A stretch of DNA of 64,000 nt. It comes from Chitinophagaceae bacterium (lineage in GTDB: Bacteria > Bacteroidota > Bacteroidia > Chitinophagales > UBA10324). The stretch lies in assembly GCA_016704325.1 (NCBI GenBank), contig JADJAG010000004.1, positions 496,001 to 560,000 of the forward strand, in the 5' to 3' direction. The translations under genes were made by a program, and so were the position numbers. Below are positions 42,018 through 51,886 of this stretch, in pieces. Position 1 is the stretch's first letter; each line of letters begins with the position of its first letter. The notes below the pieces were generated by a model. That model searched no databases, was not told where the DNA came from, and saw only the letters and a program-made list of their open reading frames with translations.

Positions 42018-44260
42018 TCAGTTGCCTTCAAGTATCACTTTCCTGGTTACCATTTCTTTATTGGTCTTAAACTGAATAAAGTAGATACCAGCTGCTAAGG
42101 ACGCTGAGGTGTTTGATTGAAAATTGTTGAAGAAATTCACTTTATGATTTCCTGCAGCATAGTATGCATCCACAATCGACCCTATTTCTTTTCCTTCTAC
42201 AGAAAAGAGCATGATCGTAATATTTTCAGGTTGATTCAATGAGAAGGTGATGGTGGTAAATGCTGTAACAGGATTGGGATAAACTTCAAATGCTGTTTCA
42301 GTTGAAGCAGACATCCGGAGTGTATTGGTGGTAAAATTTTGTAAAACACTCCAGTCAGATTTGCCCAATCCGAGCGTATTGCATATGGATTGCACCTGCC
42401 ATTCGTATGTTGCACCAGCTGAAAGATTGATTAGCTTTTGCCATTGCTACCTGCTGAAATATTGGTCCAGGTACTTGTGCCACTTATCCTGTACCGTACC
42501 TTGTATTTATTTGCCGCGGCAGTTGCATTCCAGTTGGTTTTGACTGAAGTGGACTTGATATTTGAAGTGAAGAGTCCGGAAGGAACATCACAAGTGAGTG
42601 TATTAATCGTGATGTTTTGGCCATTGTCACTTCCGACTACTGCAGGGCCGGAGCTAACCACCCTGATCCGGTAGGCTGTACCGGCTGGTGTTGTTAATGG
42701 AATGAGACCATTGATGATTCCTGACGTACCTGAAGTAAGCGTTCCGATTATTGCCGGAGCTGAAAAATTTCCTGCCGCATCGGAAAGTTGAGCAGTGAAA
42801 ATATTTCCTGCATTATAAGTACCGGTTGCAGTATAAGAAACATTGATGGTAGCATTTTGAAAGTAACTAAGCGGCGAAATTATGCCGGTCACAATTGAAT
42901 TTAAGGGTGCCGTACCAACAAGTTTCACCAGCCAGTAATCATTAAAAGCACCACCGCCAACAACGGCTTCTGTTTTGTCGCCTGAAATGCCTGAGTAGGA
43001 ATAGCCGCCTAGAATATATCCGCCATCTGTTGTTTGATGAAGGCTGTTAAGGTAATCGGCACTGTTTCCACCAATGGTATGTTGCCATTGTACAATTCCA
43101 GTGGAGCTCAACTTGAGTACCCAGTAGTCGTAGTTCCCCAAACAGGCCTCGGACTTATCACCTGAAATACCTGAATTAGAATATCCACCTGCAATGTATC
43201 CGCCATCGGATGTTTGCCTGATAGCTCCTAATACATCATCGCCAACTGCGCCATATGCATTTTGCCAAACAACAGCTCCATTACTGTTTAGTTTAACGAC
43301 CCAGTAGTCTTTGAATTCACCACCATCAAAGTTGGCTTCTGTTTTATCACCTCCAACACCTGAATAGGAAGGGCCACCAAGAATATAACCACCGTCTGTT
43401 GTTTGTTCAATCGACCGCAGATACTCTGTAGAGTTGCCTCCGATTGTATTTTGCCATAGTATACTTCCTGTCGTATTAAGCTTCAATACCCAAAAATCAT
43501 AAACACCAATGGTAGCTTCTGTTTTATCACCTGAAAGGGTAGAAATGGAATAACCACCAAGAATGTATCCGTTATCTGCTGTTTGATGTGCAGTAACCAG
43601 GTAATCGGTGTTTGTGCCTCCAATGGTGTTTTGCCATTCGATGTTGCCGCTGTTGTCCAACTTCACTACCCAATAATCTGCAAGGCCTATTGTAGCTTCT
43701 GTTTTATCGCCGGAAATCCCGGAAGTAGAATATCCCCCAAGAATATAGCCTCCATCTGCGGTTTGTTCCGCTGACCATAAGTTGTCATCACCGCTACCAC
43801 CAATCGTATTCTGCCATTCGATCGCTCCAGTATTGTTCAATTTCACGATCCAGTAATCGTAACCACCTGACGACGCTTCTGTTTTATCTCCCGAAATGCC
43901 CGAATACGAACGACCTGCAAGGATGTATCCGCCATCTGATGTTTGCTGAGCGGAATACAAATCGTCATAGCTGCTGCCTCCAATTGTATTTTGCCACTCG
44001 GTGGTACCGGCGCTATTGACCTTTACCACCCAATAGTCACTATTGCCTATCAGGGCTTCCGTTTTATCTCCTGAAAGGTCAGAATAAGAGAATCCTGCAA
44101 GAATGTATCCGCCATCTGATGTTTGTTGTACAGATTGCAGGTAGTCGTTGTTATTGCCACCAATGGTATTTTGCCATTCCACATCAGGTGGCTGAGAAAG
44201 CGCCTTTGAAATTAGAAGAGTAGAAACGGCAATTGCGAGAAGAAGGGTCTTGAATTTCAT
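42018..44260 (-). CDS. Seven-blade 60-residue-repeat propeller, Fn3 and T9SS domain, one missing base
   Basis: Repaired length is 747 residues. It has the same plan as the gene at 32415-34632: signal peptide (MKFKTLLLAIAVSTLLISKALSQ), seven 60-residue repeats (EWQNTIGG, QQTSDGGYIL, SGISGDKTEA, YWVVKLN), the ISPLSYF domain, an Fn3 unit and a type A sorting domain (EVYPNPVTAFTTITF to AAGIYFIQF). The break lies near 42437-42445, between SAGSN and QKLINLSAGATYEW. The repeats are close to each other at DNA level, which would favour unequal recombination. Confidence 0.88.
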
Positions 44261-44292
44261 TTGTTATATTTTAATATCCTGTTGTTTTTGAT

Positions 44293-44587
44293 TTAATGCT
44301 GATTATGATCACTTACTTTGTTTTGCGATAAACTAAATGCTGTTGGGTATTTAATGGCGATATCAGCATATGCACATTTATCAAAGCGGCTTCCATTGGT
44401 AATTAAACAGCTGTTGCCTTGAATCAGTACCTGATTGTCAATATTCGTGTTACTCAGACTCACCTTAGTCGAAGCAAATCCGTAGTTGTTGTATGGGTAA
44501 TCTAATGTTGGATGTGATAATTTTTACACATGGAATAACTTCGCACAACACAATAGCAATGACAAGAAGGGGTAGAAGATTTTCCAA
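44293..44587 (-). CDS. Small secreted protein hidden by a frameshift
   Basis: In the 750-bp stretch 44261-45014, the minus strand from TTG 44587 reads MENLLPLLVIAIVLCEVIPCVK, a signal-peptide-like start that aligns base by base with the start of the split delta-60 gene (MKNYLLLLVCAIAL). Removing one A from the A5 run after VK continues without a stop through SHPTLDYPYNNYGFAS, SNTNIDNQVLIQGNSCLITN and SRFDKCAYADIAI to TAA at 44295-44293, about 97 residues in total. A degenerate palindromic site lies 45 bp upstream, the same distance as for its relative. No family recognised. It could be a decayed remnant instead. Confidence 0.5.
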
Positions 44588-44631
44588 GAAATATAATTTG
44601 AAAGCAAAACTATCGATCAGCTTTTCGGCTA

Positions 44632-44651
44632 TCTATGATCATCATCATGAA
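44632..44651. promoter_or_regulatory. Degenerate palindromic site upstream of the small secreted gene
   Basis: TCTATGATCATCATCATGAA keeps the left arm and part of the right arm of the 37943 site, and the flanks GGCTATCTATGAT and AGCTGCATGA are conserved. It ends 45 bp before the TTG at 44587. Confidence 0.45.
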
Positions 44652-44999
44652 GCTGCATGACTCAACCACGGAAAGTGGAGTATTCGGGTACCGGTTAGAT
44701 TTATATTATGCCGTAACAAATATGAGTGCTCGGTTTAATAGGCCAAAGCATAAATTTCTTTTCTGTTACCTGAAAGGAAAACAGTCGGATTGAATAAACT
44801 TTTCGGTTGAAATGAGGGTTTTTAAATTTTAGCTTGAATTGGGCGCTGAATCTTTTTTATTGTTCAGTAAAGCTTTTCGAATTTCCTTCTTGAAATTTTA
44901 GCTTAAGACCAAGTCTGAATGCTGAATACATTTGACCTGAATGCTGATGTAATGATTGGGATAAGCATATCAACTGTATTCTTTAATGCTTGTAAGACC

Positions 45000-45007
45000 T
45001 ACATTTG
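45000..45007 (+). promoter_or_regulatory. -7 promoter box for the DUF3820 gene
   Basis: TACATTTG matches TAnnTTTG, 8 bp before the ATG at 45015. That position would give a very short or absent 5' leader. Confidence 0.45.
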
Positions 45008-45014
45008 TTGAATT

Positions 45015-45254
45015 ATGGAAGATCCTCAGACAGGAAGCAATACAGCATTATTCCTACAGTTGGTAACCATGGAAATGCCATTCGGAAAATTTAAGGGAAC
45101 ATTATTATGCGATTTGCCCGTGCACTACCTTGAATGGTTTCAACGACAAGGTTTTCCGGCAGGGAAGCTTGGCGTACTGCTTGCTACCATGTATGAGATC
45201 AGGCTTAATGGACTAGAGCATCTCTTGCAACCATTACGAACCCGCAAACAGTAA
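45015..45254 (+). CDS. DUF3820-family small protein
   Basis: 79 residues. The core MPFGKFKGTLLCDLPVHYLEW and FPAGKLGVLLATMYEIRLNGL matches the DUF3820 family of small cytoplasmic proteins found in many Gram-negative bacteria. No biochemical role is assigned. An internal ATG (VTMEMPFG) could be used, since many homologues start close to the MPFGKYKG motif. Intact; 53 bp before the next gene on the same strand. Confidence 0.85.
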   Translation: MEDPQTGSNTALFLQLVTMEMPFGKFKGTLLCDLPVHYLEWFQRQGFPAGKLGVLLATMYEIRLNGLEHLLQPLRTRKQ

Positions 45255-45307
45255 GCAATCTCGTTTGACTTTTCAGCGAATCATTTGATAAAAAGTAGTT
45301 TCGACAG

Positions 45308-45787
45308 ATGAAAGCATCCACCATTCATGAATTGAAAGCGGAACTTGAACATTTTTCGCAACCGGATTTGATGGCTCTTTGTCTTCGGATGGCACGTTTC
45401 AAAAAGGAAAACAAGGAGTTACTGACCTACCTGATATTCATGGGACACGATGAACAGGCTTTTGTGGAAAGTATCAAAGCAGAGATGGATGCTCAATTTA
45501 TTGAAATCCCGACAGATCACAACTTGTATTTTGTAAAGAAAAGCGTGCGAAAAATTCTACGTATTACCAATAAGTTCATACGTTATTCAGGCGACAGGAC
45601 AACTGCTGTCACCCTGTTGCTTTACTTCTGTTCGAAATTAAAAGAGTCAGGTATTCGAATGGAAGAGAGTGCTGCCCTGACCAATCTGTATGCATTGCAG
45701 CAAAGCAAAATCGAAAAGATGCTGCCACTGCTGCATGAAGATTTACAGTATGATTTCAGGAAGGAAATGGACAGGTTGGGTTCCTGA
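45308..45787 (+). CDS. Conserved-looking hypothetical protein, helical
   Basis: 159 residues, ATG at 45308, no signal peptide or membrane segment. The sequence is rich in charged helices (ELKAELEHFSQPDLMALCLRM, then KKSVRKILRITNKFIRYSG). I do not recognise a named family, although the N-terminal ELK..LxxLxxxxL pattern recalls small uncharacterised Bacteroidota proteins. It probably shares a transcript with the DUF3820 gene. Its end converges with the secreted gene ending at 45830. Confidence 0.7.
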   Translation: MKASTIHELKAELEHFSQPDLMALCLRMARFKKENKELLTYLIFMGHDEQAFVESIKAEMDAQFIEIPTDHNLYFVKKSVRKILRITNKFIRYSGDRTTAVTLLLYFCSKLKESGIRMEESAALTNLYALQQSKIEKMLPLLHEDLQYDFRKEMDRLGS

Positions 45788-45829
45788 ATAATCAGGAACA
45801 ATGGGTGAGGTAGAAAATCCGAAGCGTGG

Positions 45830-48183
45830 TTAATGTGCAATGATCAACTTCTTCAGCAAACTGTATTCTTCTGATACAATGGTCAGAAAATAAATGCCTG
45901 CCGGAATATGTTCTGTTTGTAAAGTTACTGAGTAAACAAATTCTTTTCGTTCAATCAATATTCCGCCCGGGCTTCTCAATTCTATAATTGCGGGAAATAA
46001 AGTATTTTTTGCTTCCACGGTTACTTCGTTTGATGCCGGATTTGGAAAGAGGAATACTTCAACACGATCTTTTGGTTTGACCGTGCCGGTATAAAAACTG
46101 CAGTCAGTTGTATCCGTGCAATTCCCATTGGTAAATACAGCGGCATAAACGCCACTTACTTCCGGGACAAATATGGGTTGGTCGGCAGAAGGGATGGGCA
46201 AACCGCTTTCACAAAGAATCCAGTAAACGGTTCCTTCGCCTATTGCATATAAAGTATCATTGGATTGCATCACCGTTCCGCCAACGGTCGTTACACTGAG
46301 ATGGAGGATTACCGTGGAGTCACAACCGGCACTATTCAAATAGATAGCAGTATACTCACCGGCTGAGTCAATTTCATTTCCGTTAAATACAATCGTGCTG
46401 CCCTCACAAATGGTTTCAGTTAGTTCCTGGTAATAAGATTGCAATACATCCAGCATAAGCGTAACTGTGGAATCGCAACCGGTTGCTGATGAAAGTGTAT
46501 CGGTGTAAATGCCTGCATCGAAAATTTCCAGCCCGTTAAACAGGTAAGCACTTCCTTCACAAATTGCAGCATTCACTGCAGCGGTGATGGGTGGCAGCAC
46601 CACAAGATTTGTTATTACCACTGAATCACAACCTATGTTGGTAAACAATGAATCGTAATACACACCTGAAGTAGTTTGGAAAATGCCTCCGGCAAAAACA
46701 CTATCGCCGGAACAAATAGTGGTGTTGAAATAAGTCTGCAACGTAATACAGGTATTAAAATGAACCACAAAGCAATCAGTAGTTGTAAGGGCGGAAGTGA
46801 GGTTATACGTATCCGGTCCGGGATCGAAATCGATGGTGTTGGCAAATCCACCGGCCAAAGTGATGCCTCCGTTATTGTTGGCAAGTATTCCATTGCCAAA
46901 ACAAGATGCCCATGCTGAACCAAACCCAAACGCAGCTTTAAACAGGCCATTACCATCCAATTGCCAGAATAAAATATCAAGGCTTCCCACGGCAGTCAGG
47001 GAATAGTTTCCCGGTCCGGGATCAAAATCGACAGTGCTTGAAAATCCGCCGCTGAGAAAATAATCTCCGGATGCTGCCACATCCAATTGACCTAATTGAT
47101 CATTGGTGGCACCACCGGCAGATTTGGCCCAGATCAATGTTCCATCAGCACCATTAATCCTGCAAACAAAAAAGTCATACACCCCATTGCTCACCAGGTT
47201 GTAGATGCCTGCACCTGGATCAGCATCCAGGGTCACCTGGAATACACCTGCAATACCGATGTCGCCATTGTCATGCAGGTCAATAGACTTCAGCCATTCG
47301 TCTCCCGTTCCTTTAAAAATATTTACCCATGCAAAATTACCGTCTTCATCAAGTTTCAACAGGAATGCATCGGCAGAAAAATTAGTCGCTGTTTTAGTTT
47401 GTGTTCCGGTGCCCGGATCAAAATCGCAGGTGCTCCACCATTCACCGCCGGCATATACGTTTCCGGAGGAATCTACATCAATATCAAAACTGATGATGGA
47501 CGATGTGCCACTGATTGATTTTGCCCAGATGAAATTTCCGTCTGTATCCAGCTTCAGAAAAAAGCTGCATCAGGACCTGTGGCGGTAAGATTATAAGTAT
47601 CCGGGCCCGGATCAAAATCGACTGTACCCTGGAAATAACCGGTTGCATAGAGGTAGCCATTCATAGTAACCAGTCCTTCCAGGTAATCATATCCTGTACT
47701 GCCAAATTTGGCTGCCCACAGCAATTCACCATCAGTAGAATAAGAGGCAATAAATGCATCATCTATTCCTGCTGAAATAAGGTTGTAGGTTGCTCCAGAA
47801 GGATCGAAGTCAACAGTTGCCTGAAATTTTCCACCGGTATGTAAATTATTGTTTGCATCCACACAAAGTCTGACGCTGTTGTCATAACCGGTACCTCCGG
47901 TTTTTCTTGCCCAGATAAAATCACCTGCCGGGCTGAGTTTACAAATAAAATTATCAGTTAAGCCATTCGAAGTCAGGTTATAGGTACCCGGCCCGTATTT
48001 GAAATCCACCGTTCCCCAGAAATTTCCGGTTTCATAGATATAGCCTGCTGCATCTTCGGCTACCTGGTTTACCGCTTCATTATCATTACCACTTTGCTGA
48101 ATGGCCCATACAAAATCCTGCGCCAAAAGACGTGAGGTGAATAGAACCACAATAGCCGTAAGTAAATGTTTATGGAAAGTCAT
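45830..48183 (-). CDS. SBBP-type propeller with CDS-type Ig-like repeats and T9SS domain, one missing base
   Basis: Repaired length is 784 residues. A signal peptide (ending SRLLAQ) is followed by beta-propeller repeats with TVDFDPGPDTYNLT and GNFIWAKS strands. Three 45-residue repeats with a cysteine pair (TICEGS...GCDSTV) and a type A sorting domain (FLFPNPASNEVTVEA to PAGIYFLTI) complete it. The break is in the A6 run near 47561-47566; one more base joins PDAAFF to LKLDTDGNFIWA. The 190 bp between the two long segments (47360-47553) is coding. Exported surface protein; no enzyme motif. Confidence 0.87.
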
Positions 48184-48348
48184 AGGCTGCTCTTACAAAG
48201 CTAAGTTAATTCGGGGAGTCATTAATAACTATAGGCTCAGGTGAATAACGGACTTTCCATTTTTAAGCCTCAGGACCTATGACTTAAGATTTAAGATTTA
48301 CATTTAACACAGTAATTCTTCAATCCCTTTCATCCAGATTAGGAATCA

Positions 48349-48888
48349 ATGAACGTTTTTGAAACAGACCGCCTTGCGTTATCGCATCTATCTGCAGATG
48401 ATGCTACCTTTATTTTTGAATTGCTCAACACGCCCGGATGGCTTCAATTTATTGGTGACAGGGGAATAAAAACCCTGCATGATGCGGCGCAATATATTTT
48501 AAACGGGCCGGTAAAAAGTTATAAGAGCAATGGTTTTGGTTTACTGGCAGTCAGGTTAAAAGATAGCCTTGAAGCAATAGGCATTTGCGGGTTAATAAAG
48601 AGAGCAGGACTGGACGATATTGATATTGGCTTTGCCTTTCTTCCGGCATACAACGGCAAAGGCTATGCCGCCGAAGCAGCCCATGCAACACTGGATTATG
48701 GTTTTGAAAATGTCGGACTGAATCGTATTGTAGCCATTACCAATGAGGACAACATAAATTCAATCAGGCTGCTGAAAAAAATCGGAATGCAGTATGAACG
48801 GAAAATCTTGCTTGACGGAGATTCGGAAGAACTATTGTTGTTTGGCATTGCGCGAGGCAGTATTCAGTCTGAAAATCATTTAAGTTGA
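48349..48888 (+). CDS. GNAT-family N-acetyltransferase (RimJ/RimL type)
   Basis: 179 residues, intact. The N-terminus ETDRLALSHLSADDATFIFELL and the acetyl-CoA loop LPAYNGKGYAAEAAHATLDYGF are typical of the Acetyltransf_3 group. LNRIVAITNEDNINSIRLLKKIGM is the conserved last third. The acceptor (ribosomal protein, peptide or small molecule) cannot be read from the sequence. No operon partner. Confidence 0.92.
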   Translation: MNVFETDRLALSHLSADDATFIFELLNTPGWLQFIGDRGIKTLHDAAQYILNGPVKSYKSNGFGLLAVRLKDSLEAIGICGLIKRAGLDDIDIGFAFLPAYNGKGYAAEAAHATLDYGFENVGLNRIVAITNEDNINSIRLLKKIGMQYERKILLDGDSEELLLFGIARGSIQSENHLS

Positions 48889-48939
48889 TTTAGTGCATCG
48901 GAAGAATTTAAGACAGTTTGTATAATTTTTCATCTAAAA

Positions 48940-49097
48940 GGGTGTACGACAAATCGTTTAGCTTGTTAAGCAATGGTTAGGTTCGAGCCAGTGAGTAAAG
49001 TAGCGTATTGAATATTGAATATTGAATATTGAATATTGAGTGTTGAAATATTCAATATTCAACACTCAATATTCAATTTCCAATTTGTCGTACACCC
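48940..49097. repeat. MITE-like element, copy 2 (about 158 bp)
   Basis: It is inverted relative to the copy at 17525. It starts GGGTGTACGACAAAT, carries the unique arm cgtttagcttgttaagcaatg next to the left end, then a palindrome of ATTGAATATT units, and ends ATTTGTCGTACACCC. The termini are conserved between the copies, while the centre differs by the number of ATTGAATATT units. It lies between the GNAT and L-2-hydroxyglutarate oxidase genes and ends 38 bp before the latter's promoter box. Confidence 0.82.
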
Positions 49098-49135
49098 CAT
49101 CTAAAACATTTATTCATTTAAAGAATCAGGCTGCT

Positions 49136-49143
49136 TACTTTTG
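49136..49143 (+). promoter_or_regulatory. -7 promoter box for the L-2-hydroxyglutarate oxidase gene
   Basis: TACTTTTG matches TAnnTTTG, 17 bp before the TTG start at 49160. The close spacing supports that start. Confidence 0.5.
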
Positions 49144-49159
49144 CGCAAAATAAATACAC

Positions 49160-50380
49160 TTGGAAAACAACAGGTTCGACATTATCATAATCGGCGGAGG
49201 TATCGTAGGGCTTGCCACCGCTTATAAGCTCAATGTAAAATATCCGACAAAGAAAGTATTGGTTCTGGAAAAAGAACCGGAAGTGGCTGCCCATCAGACA
49301 GGCCACAATTCAGGGGTCATCCATTCCGGCTTGTACTATAAACCAGGATCATACAAGGCAAAGAACTGTGTAGACGGAAGAAGAGAACTGGTTGCTTTTG
49401 CAAAAGAACATCGTGTTAAACACGATATCTGCGGAAAAATTGTAGTCGCCACGCAAGCATCCGAGCTGGCTCATATGAATAAAGTATTGAACAATGGAAT
49501 TGCAAACGGGGTGGAAGGTATTGAGAAGATTGATGCAGCACGTATCAAAGAAATTGAACCTTTTTGCAGTGGTATTGAGGGACTTTGGGTTCCCTGCACG
49601 GGTATTATAGACTATGCCGATGTTTCGCGTAAGTATGTGGAGTTAATTCAAGGCCGCTTCCCGCAGAGTAAGGTACTCACCTCCCATGAAGTGGTTGCTT
49701 TCGAAAAACAGGAGGGTTACACGGATGTAATCACGCCAAAAGGAAATTTCAGCGGGACTTACCTGATAGCCTGTGCAGGTTTGCAAAGTGACCGCATTGC
49801 GAAGAAGGAAGGAGCGAAAATCAATACAGCCATTGTGGGATTCAGGGGTGACTACTTTGATCTAACCGAGAAGGGCATGAAGAAGGTGCGTAACCTCATT
49901 TACCCCGTACCTGATCCGAAGTATCCCTTCCTCGGTGTGCATTTTACACGGATGATAGAGGGAGGAGTGGAATGCGGACCTAATGCAGTGTTTGTATTTA
50001 AACGGGAAGGTTATGGCAAAACAGATTTCTCATTAAAGGATACTGCTGAAGCATTCTCCTTTGGCGGCACGTGGAAATTCTTTGCCAAAAATATTAAGTT
50101 CGGTTGGGATGAATACAGGGGCGCATTTTCAAAGAAATTTTTCCTGAAACGGCTGCGTAAGTTGATTCCCGACCTTCAGTTGGATGACATCACACCGGGC
50201 CGTGCTGGAGTGCGGGCCATGGCATTGGCACCTGAAGGAGAGATGATCGATGACTTCAAAATTGAAGTGAATGGAAATGCCATTCATGTGCTCAATGCGC
50301 CATCTCCTGCTGCTACTTCATCGCTGGCCATAGGCACAGCAATAGAAGCAATGGCCAGTGAGCATTTCAGCCTGAAGTAA
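49160..50380 (+). CDS. lhgO: L-2-hydroxyglutarate oxidase (LhgO family)
   Basis: 406 residues, intact. FAD-dependent oxidation of L-2-hydroxyglutarate to 2-oxoglutarate, a metabolite-repair step at the membrane. The FAD site is IIIIGGGIVGLATAY at the N-terminus, followed by HQTGHNSGVIHSGLYYKPGS, which is diagnostic for this family. Later motifs are IACAGLQSDRIAK, YPVPDPKYPFLGVHFTR, GPNAVFVFKREGY and the C-terminal PSPAATSSLAIG. The start codon is TTG (49160); no in-frame ATG is available before the FAD motif. No neighbour shares an obvious pathway. Confidence 0.94.
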   Translation: MENNRFDIIIIGGGIVGLATAYKLNVKYPTKKVLVLEKEPEVAAHQTGHNSGVIHSGLYYKPGSYKAKNCVDGRRELVAFAKEHRVKHDICGKIVVATQASELAHMNKVLNNGIANGVEGIEKIDAARIKEIEPFCSGIEGLWVPCTGIIDYADVSRKYVELIQGRFPQSKVLTSHEVVAFEKQEGYTDVITPKGNFSGTYLIACAGLQSDRIAKKEGAKINTAIVGFRGDYFDLTEKGMKKVRNLIYPVPDPKYPFLGVHFTRMIEGGVECGPNAVFVFKREGYGKTDFSLKDTAEAFSFGGTWKFFAKNIKFGWDEYRGAFSKKFFLKRLRKLIPDLQLDDITPGRAGVRAMALAPEGEMIDDFKIEVNGNAIHVLNAPSPAATSSLAIGTAIEAMASEHFSLK

Positions 50381-50419
50381 CCGAACCAAACCGGAAACTA
50401 CATATGTTGATTGCAGTCC

Positions 50420-51601
50420 TTATTGTTTGTGCAGTCTGATAACCTGTTCAGATGCACTGTTTTTTATCTTCAGCAAGTACCAACCCGTTGTCAATCCGGA
50501 GAAATCCTGCGTTTCCACATGGCGGCCTTGCCAGATCAATTGTCCTGTAGTAGTGGTTAACTCATACCATTCATTGCCAATAGTATTTATAGTTTTCACC
50601 TTATCCGTGAAGTTTGTTGGATAAACAATAACTCCGTTCGCGGAAATCAGTGGCTGAATACCGGTACTTACTACATCCACACATGCAGAAGTATCTGAAC
50701 AAAATTCATCTGATACCACCACTGCATAGCTGCCGTTTTGCGTAGCCGTATAACTTTGATTGGTTGCGCCTGCAATTGCTGCATTGCCATTGGCACAATC
50801 GATCCACTGATAGTTAGAGAAAACATTGGTAGTCGTGATCGTGGCATCTGTTTGTTGTACAGCAACATCGAGTACACAGTAAGTGATTTTACAATACCCG
50901 CCACTGCCTGATTTGGCAGGTCCTCCATTCCCATTGCCACCACCACCACCGGCGCCGTAGCTTTCACCCTCTGCTGCAGGGTTGCTCACCGAACAAAAAT
51001 TATCAATAAATCCTGCTCCCTTGCCTCCATTACCTGCCGGTGCACCTCCGCTTGTTCCGCCCGAACCCCCCGGCGTATTACAATTACTTCCATTCCAAAC
51101 GATGGTATTGCCACCAATGCCGCCATTACCCACCGTTCCTGCTGCACCACCACCGCCTCCACCAAAATAGGTCCAGTAGCCGCCGCCGCCATCACCTCCT
51201 GCATAGTTTACGATCGTACCACCTGTGCCCGTGCCACCTGCTCCACCACCGCCAATATTGGGATTAGATACACTAACTCCATTGGCGCCTCCTGTTGCTG
51301 AAAGGAATGCGTCTACACTTGTTTTGCCTGTTGCTGCACCGCCATTCGGCTCACCAATTGTAACAGTGAGCATAGTTAATGGGGTAACAGTATAGTTACC
51401 TTTCGCATAACCACCTCCGCCACCTCCGCCTCCACCATTGCCACCTCCCTCACCACCGGCACCGATCACTTCTATGGTAACCAGGTTAATGCCATCAGGC
51501 ACTGTAAAGGTGCCGGAAGAGGTGAAGATCTGCGAGCCACTTTGCGCCATTGCAGCCATACAATTCAATAAAAGAAAAGTGAGGAGTAGGATTTTTTTCA
51601 T
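50420..51601 (-). CDS. Glycine-rich secreted protein with T9SS domain
   Basis: 393 residues, intact. A signal peptide (MKKILLLTFLLLNCMAAMAQ) and a beta-rich start (SSGTFTVPDGINLVTIEVIGAGG) lead into about 190 residues dominated by glycine runs (GGGGGGGGGYAKG, GGGGAGGTGTGG). An Ig-like unit (NYQWIDCANGN to SYAVVVSDEFCSDTSAC) and a type A-like sorting domain (VYPTNFTDKVKTI to TTGWYLLKI) follow. The glycine-rich part resembles the packed polyglycine-II domains of surface adhesins and tail fibres. Function unknown. Confidence 0.87.
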   Translation of the reverse strand: MKKILLLTFLLLNCMAAMAQSGSQIFTSSGTFTVPDGINLVTIEVIGAGGEGGGNGGGGGGGGGYAKGNYTVTPLTMLTVTIGEPNGGAATGKTSVDAFLSATGGANGVSVSNPNIGGGGAGGTGTGGTIVNYAGGDGGGGYWTYFGGGGGGAAGTVGNGGIGGNTIVWNGSNCNTPGGSGGTSGGAPAGNGGKGAGFIDNFCSVSNPAAEGESYGAGGGGGNGNGGPAKSGSGGYCKITYCVLDVAVQQTDATITTTNVFSNYQWIDCANGNAAIAGATNQSYTATQNGSYAVVVSDEFCSDTSACVDVVSTGIQPLISANGVIVYPTNFTDKVKTINTIGNEWYELTTTTGQLIWQGRHVETQDFSGLTTGWYLLKIKNSASEQVIRLHKQ

Positions 51602-51886
51602 GGAATAGAAATTTTGGTACGAACAGTTGGATGTAATTTACCACTTCATTCCTGACAATAATACTATTGTAGTTTTTCAATACAGTAAAAATTTTGATTT
51701 TCTATTTGATGTACCGAAGAGCGCTTAAACACTACAGCAATTTAGTGGATGAATTTATACAACATAGGATTTTGTCTGACCCTTATCTGAATTTCATTTT
51801 CCTGTTTGGAAAATAAGTGAAAATACGCTCCGTAATTGTATTAATGAATTCAGGAGCCGGTAATGATACTATAGCCGTAACAGCGA

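Noticed and set aside
47096..47588. Two plus-strand frames of 127-140 codons
   Set aside because: They are antisense to the SBBP-type propeller gene, whose repaired frame covers the same bases with recognisable repeats.
48895..49100. The palindromic block before the oxidase gene as a transcription terminator of the GNAT gene
   Set aside because: The same block recurs at 17525 with matching termini in the opposite orientation, so it is a mobile or dispersed repeat; termination may be a side effect.
50982..51267. Proline-rich and histidine/serine-rich plus-strand frames
   Set aside because: They are antisense shadows of the glycine-rich coding region of the gene at 50420-51601.
50420..51601. 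Glycine-rich gene as a phage tail-fibre remnant
   Set aside because: It has a Sec signal peptide and a T9SS-like end, and no other phage genes are nearby.
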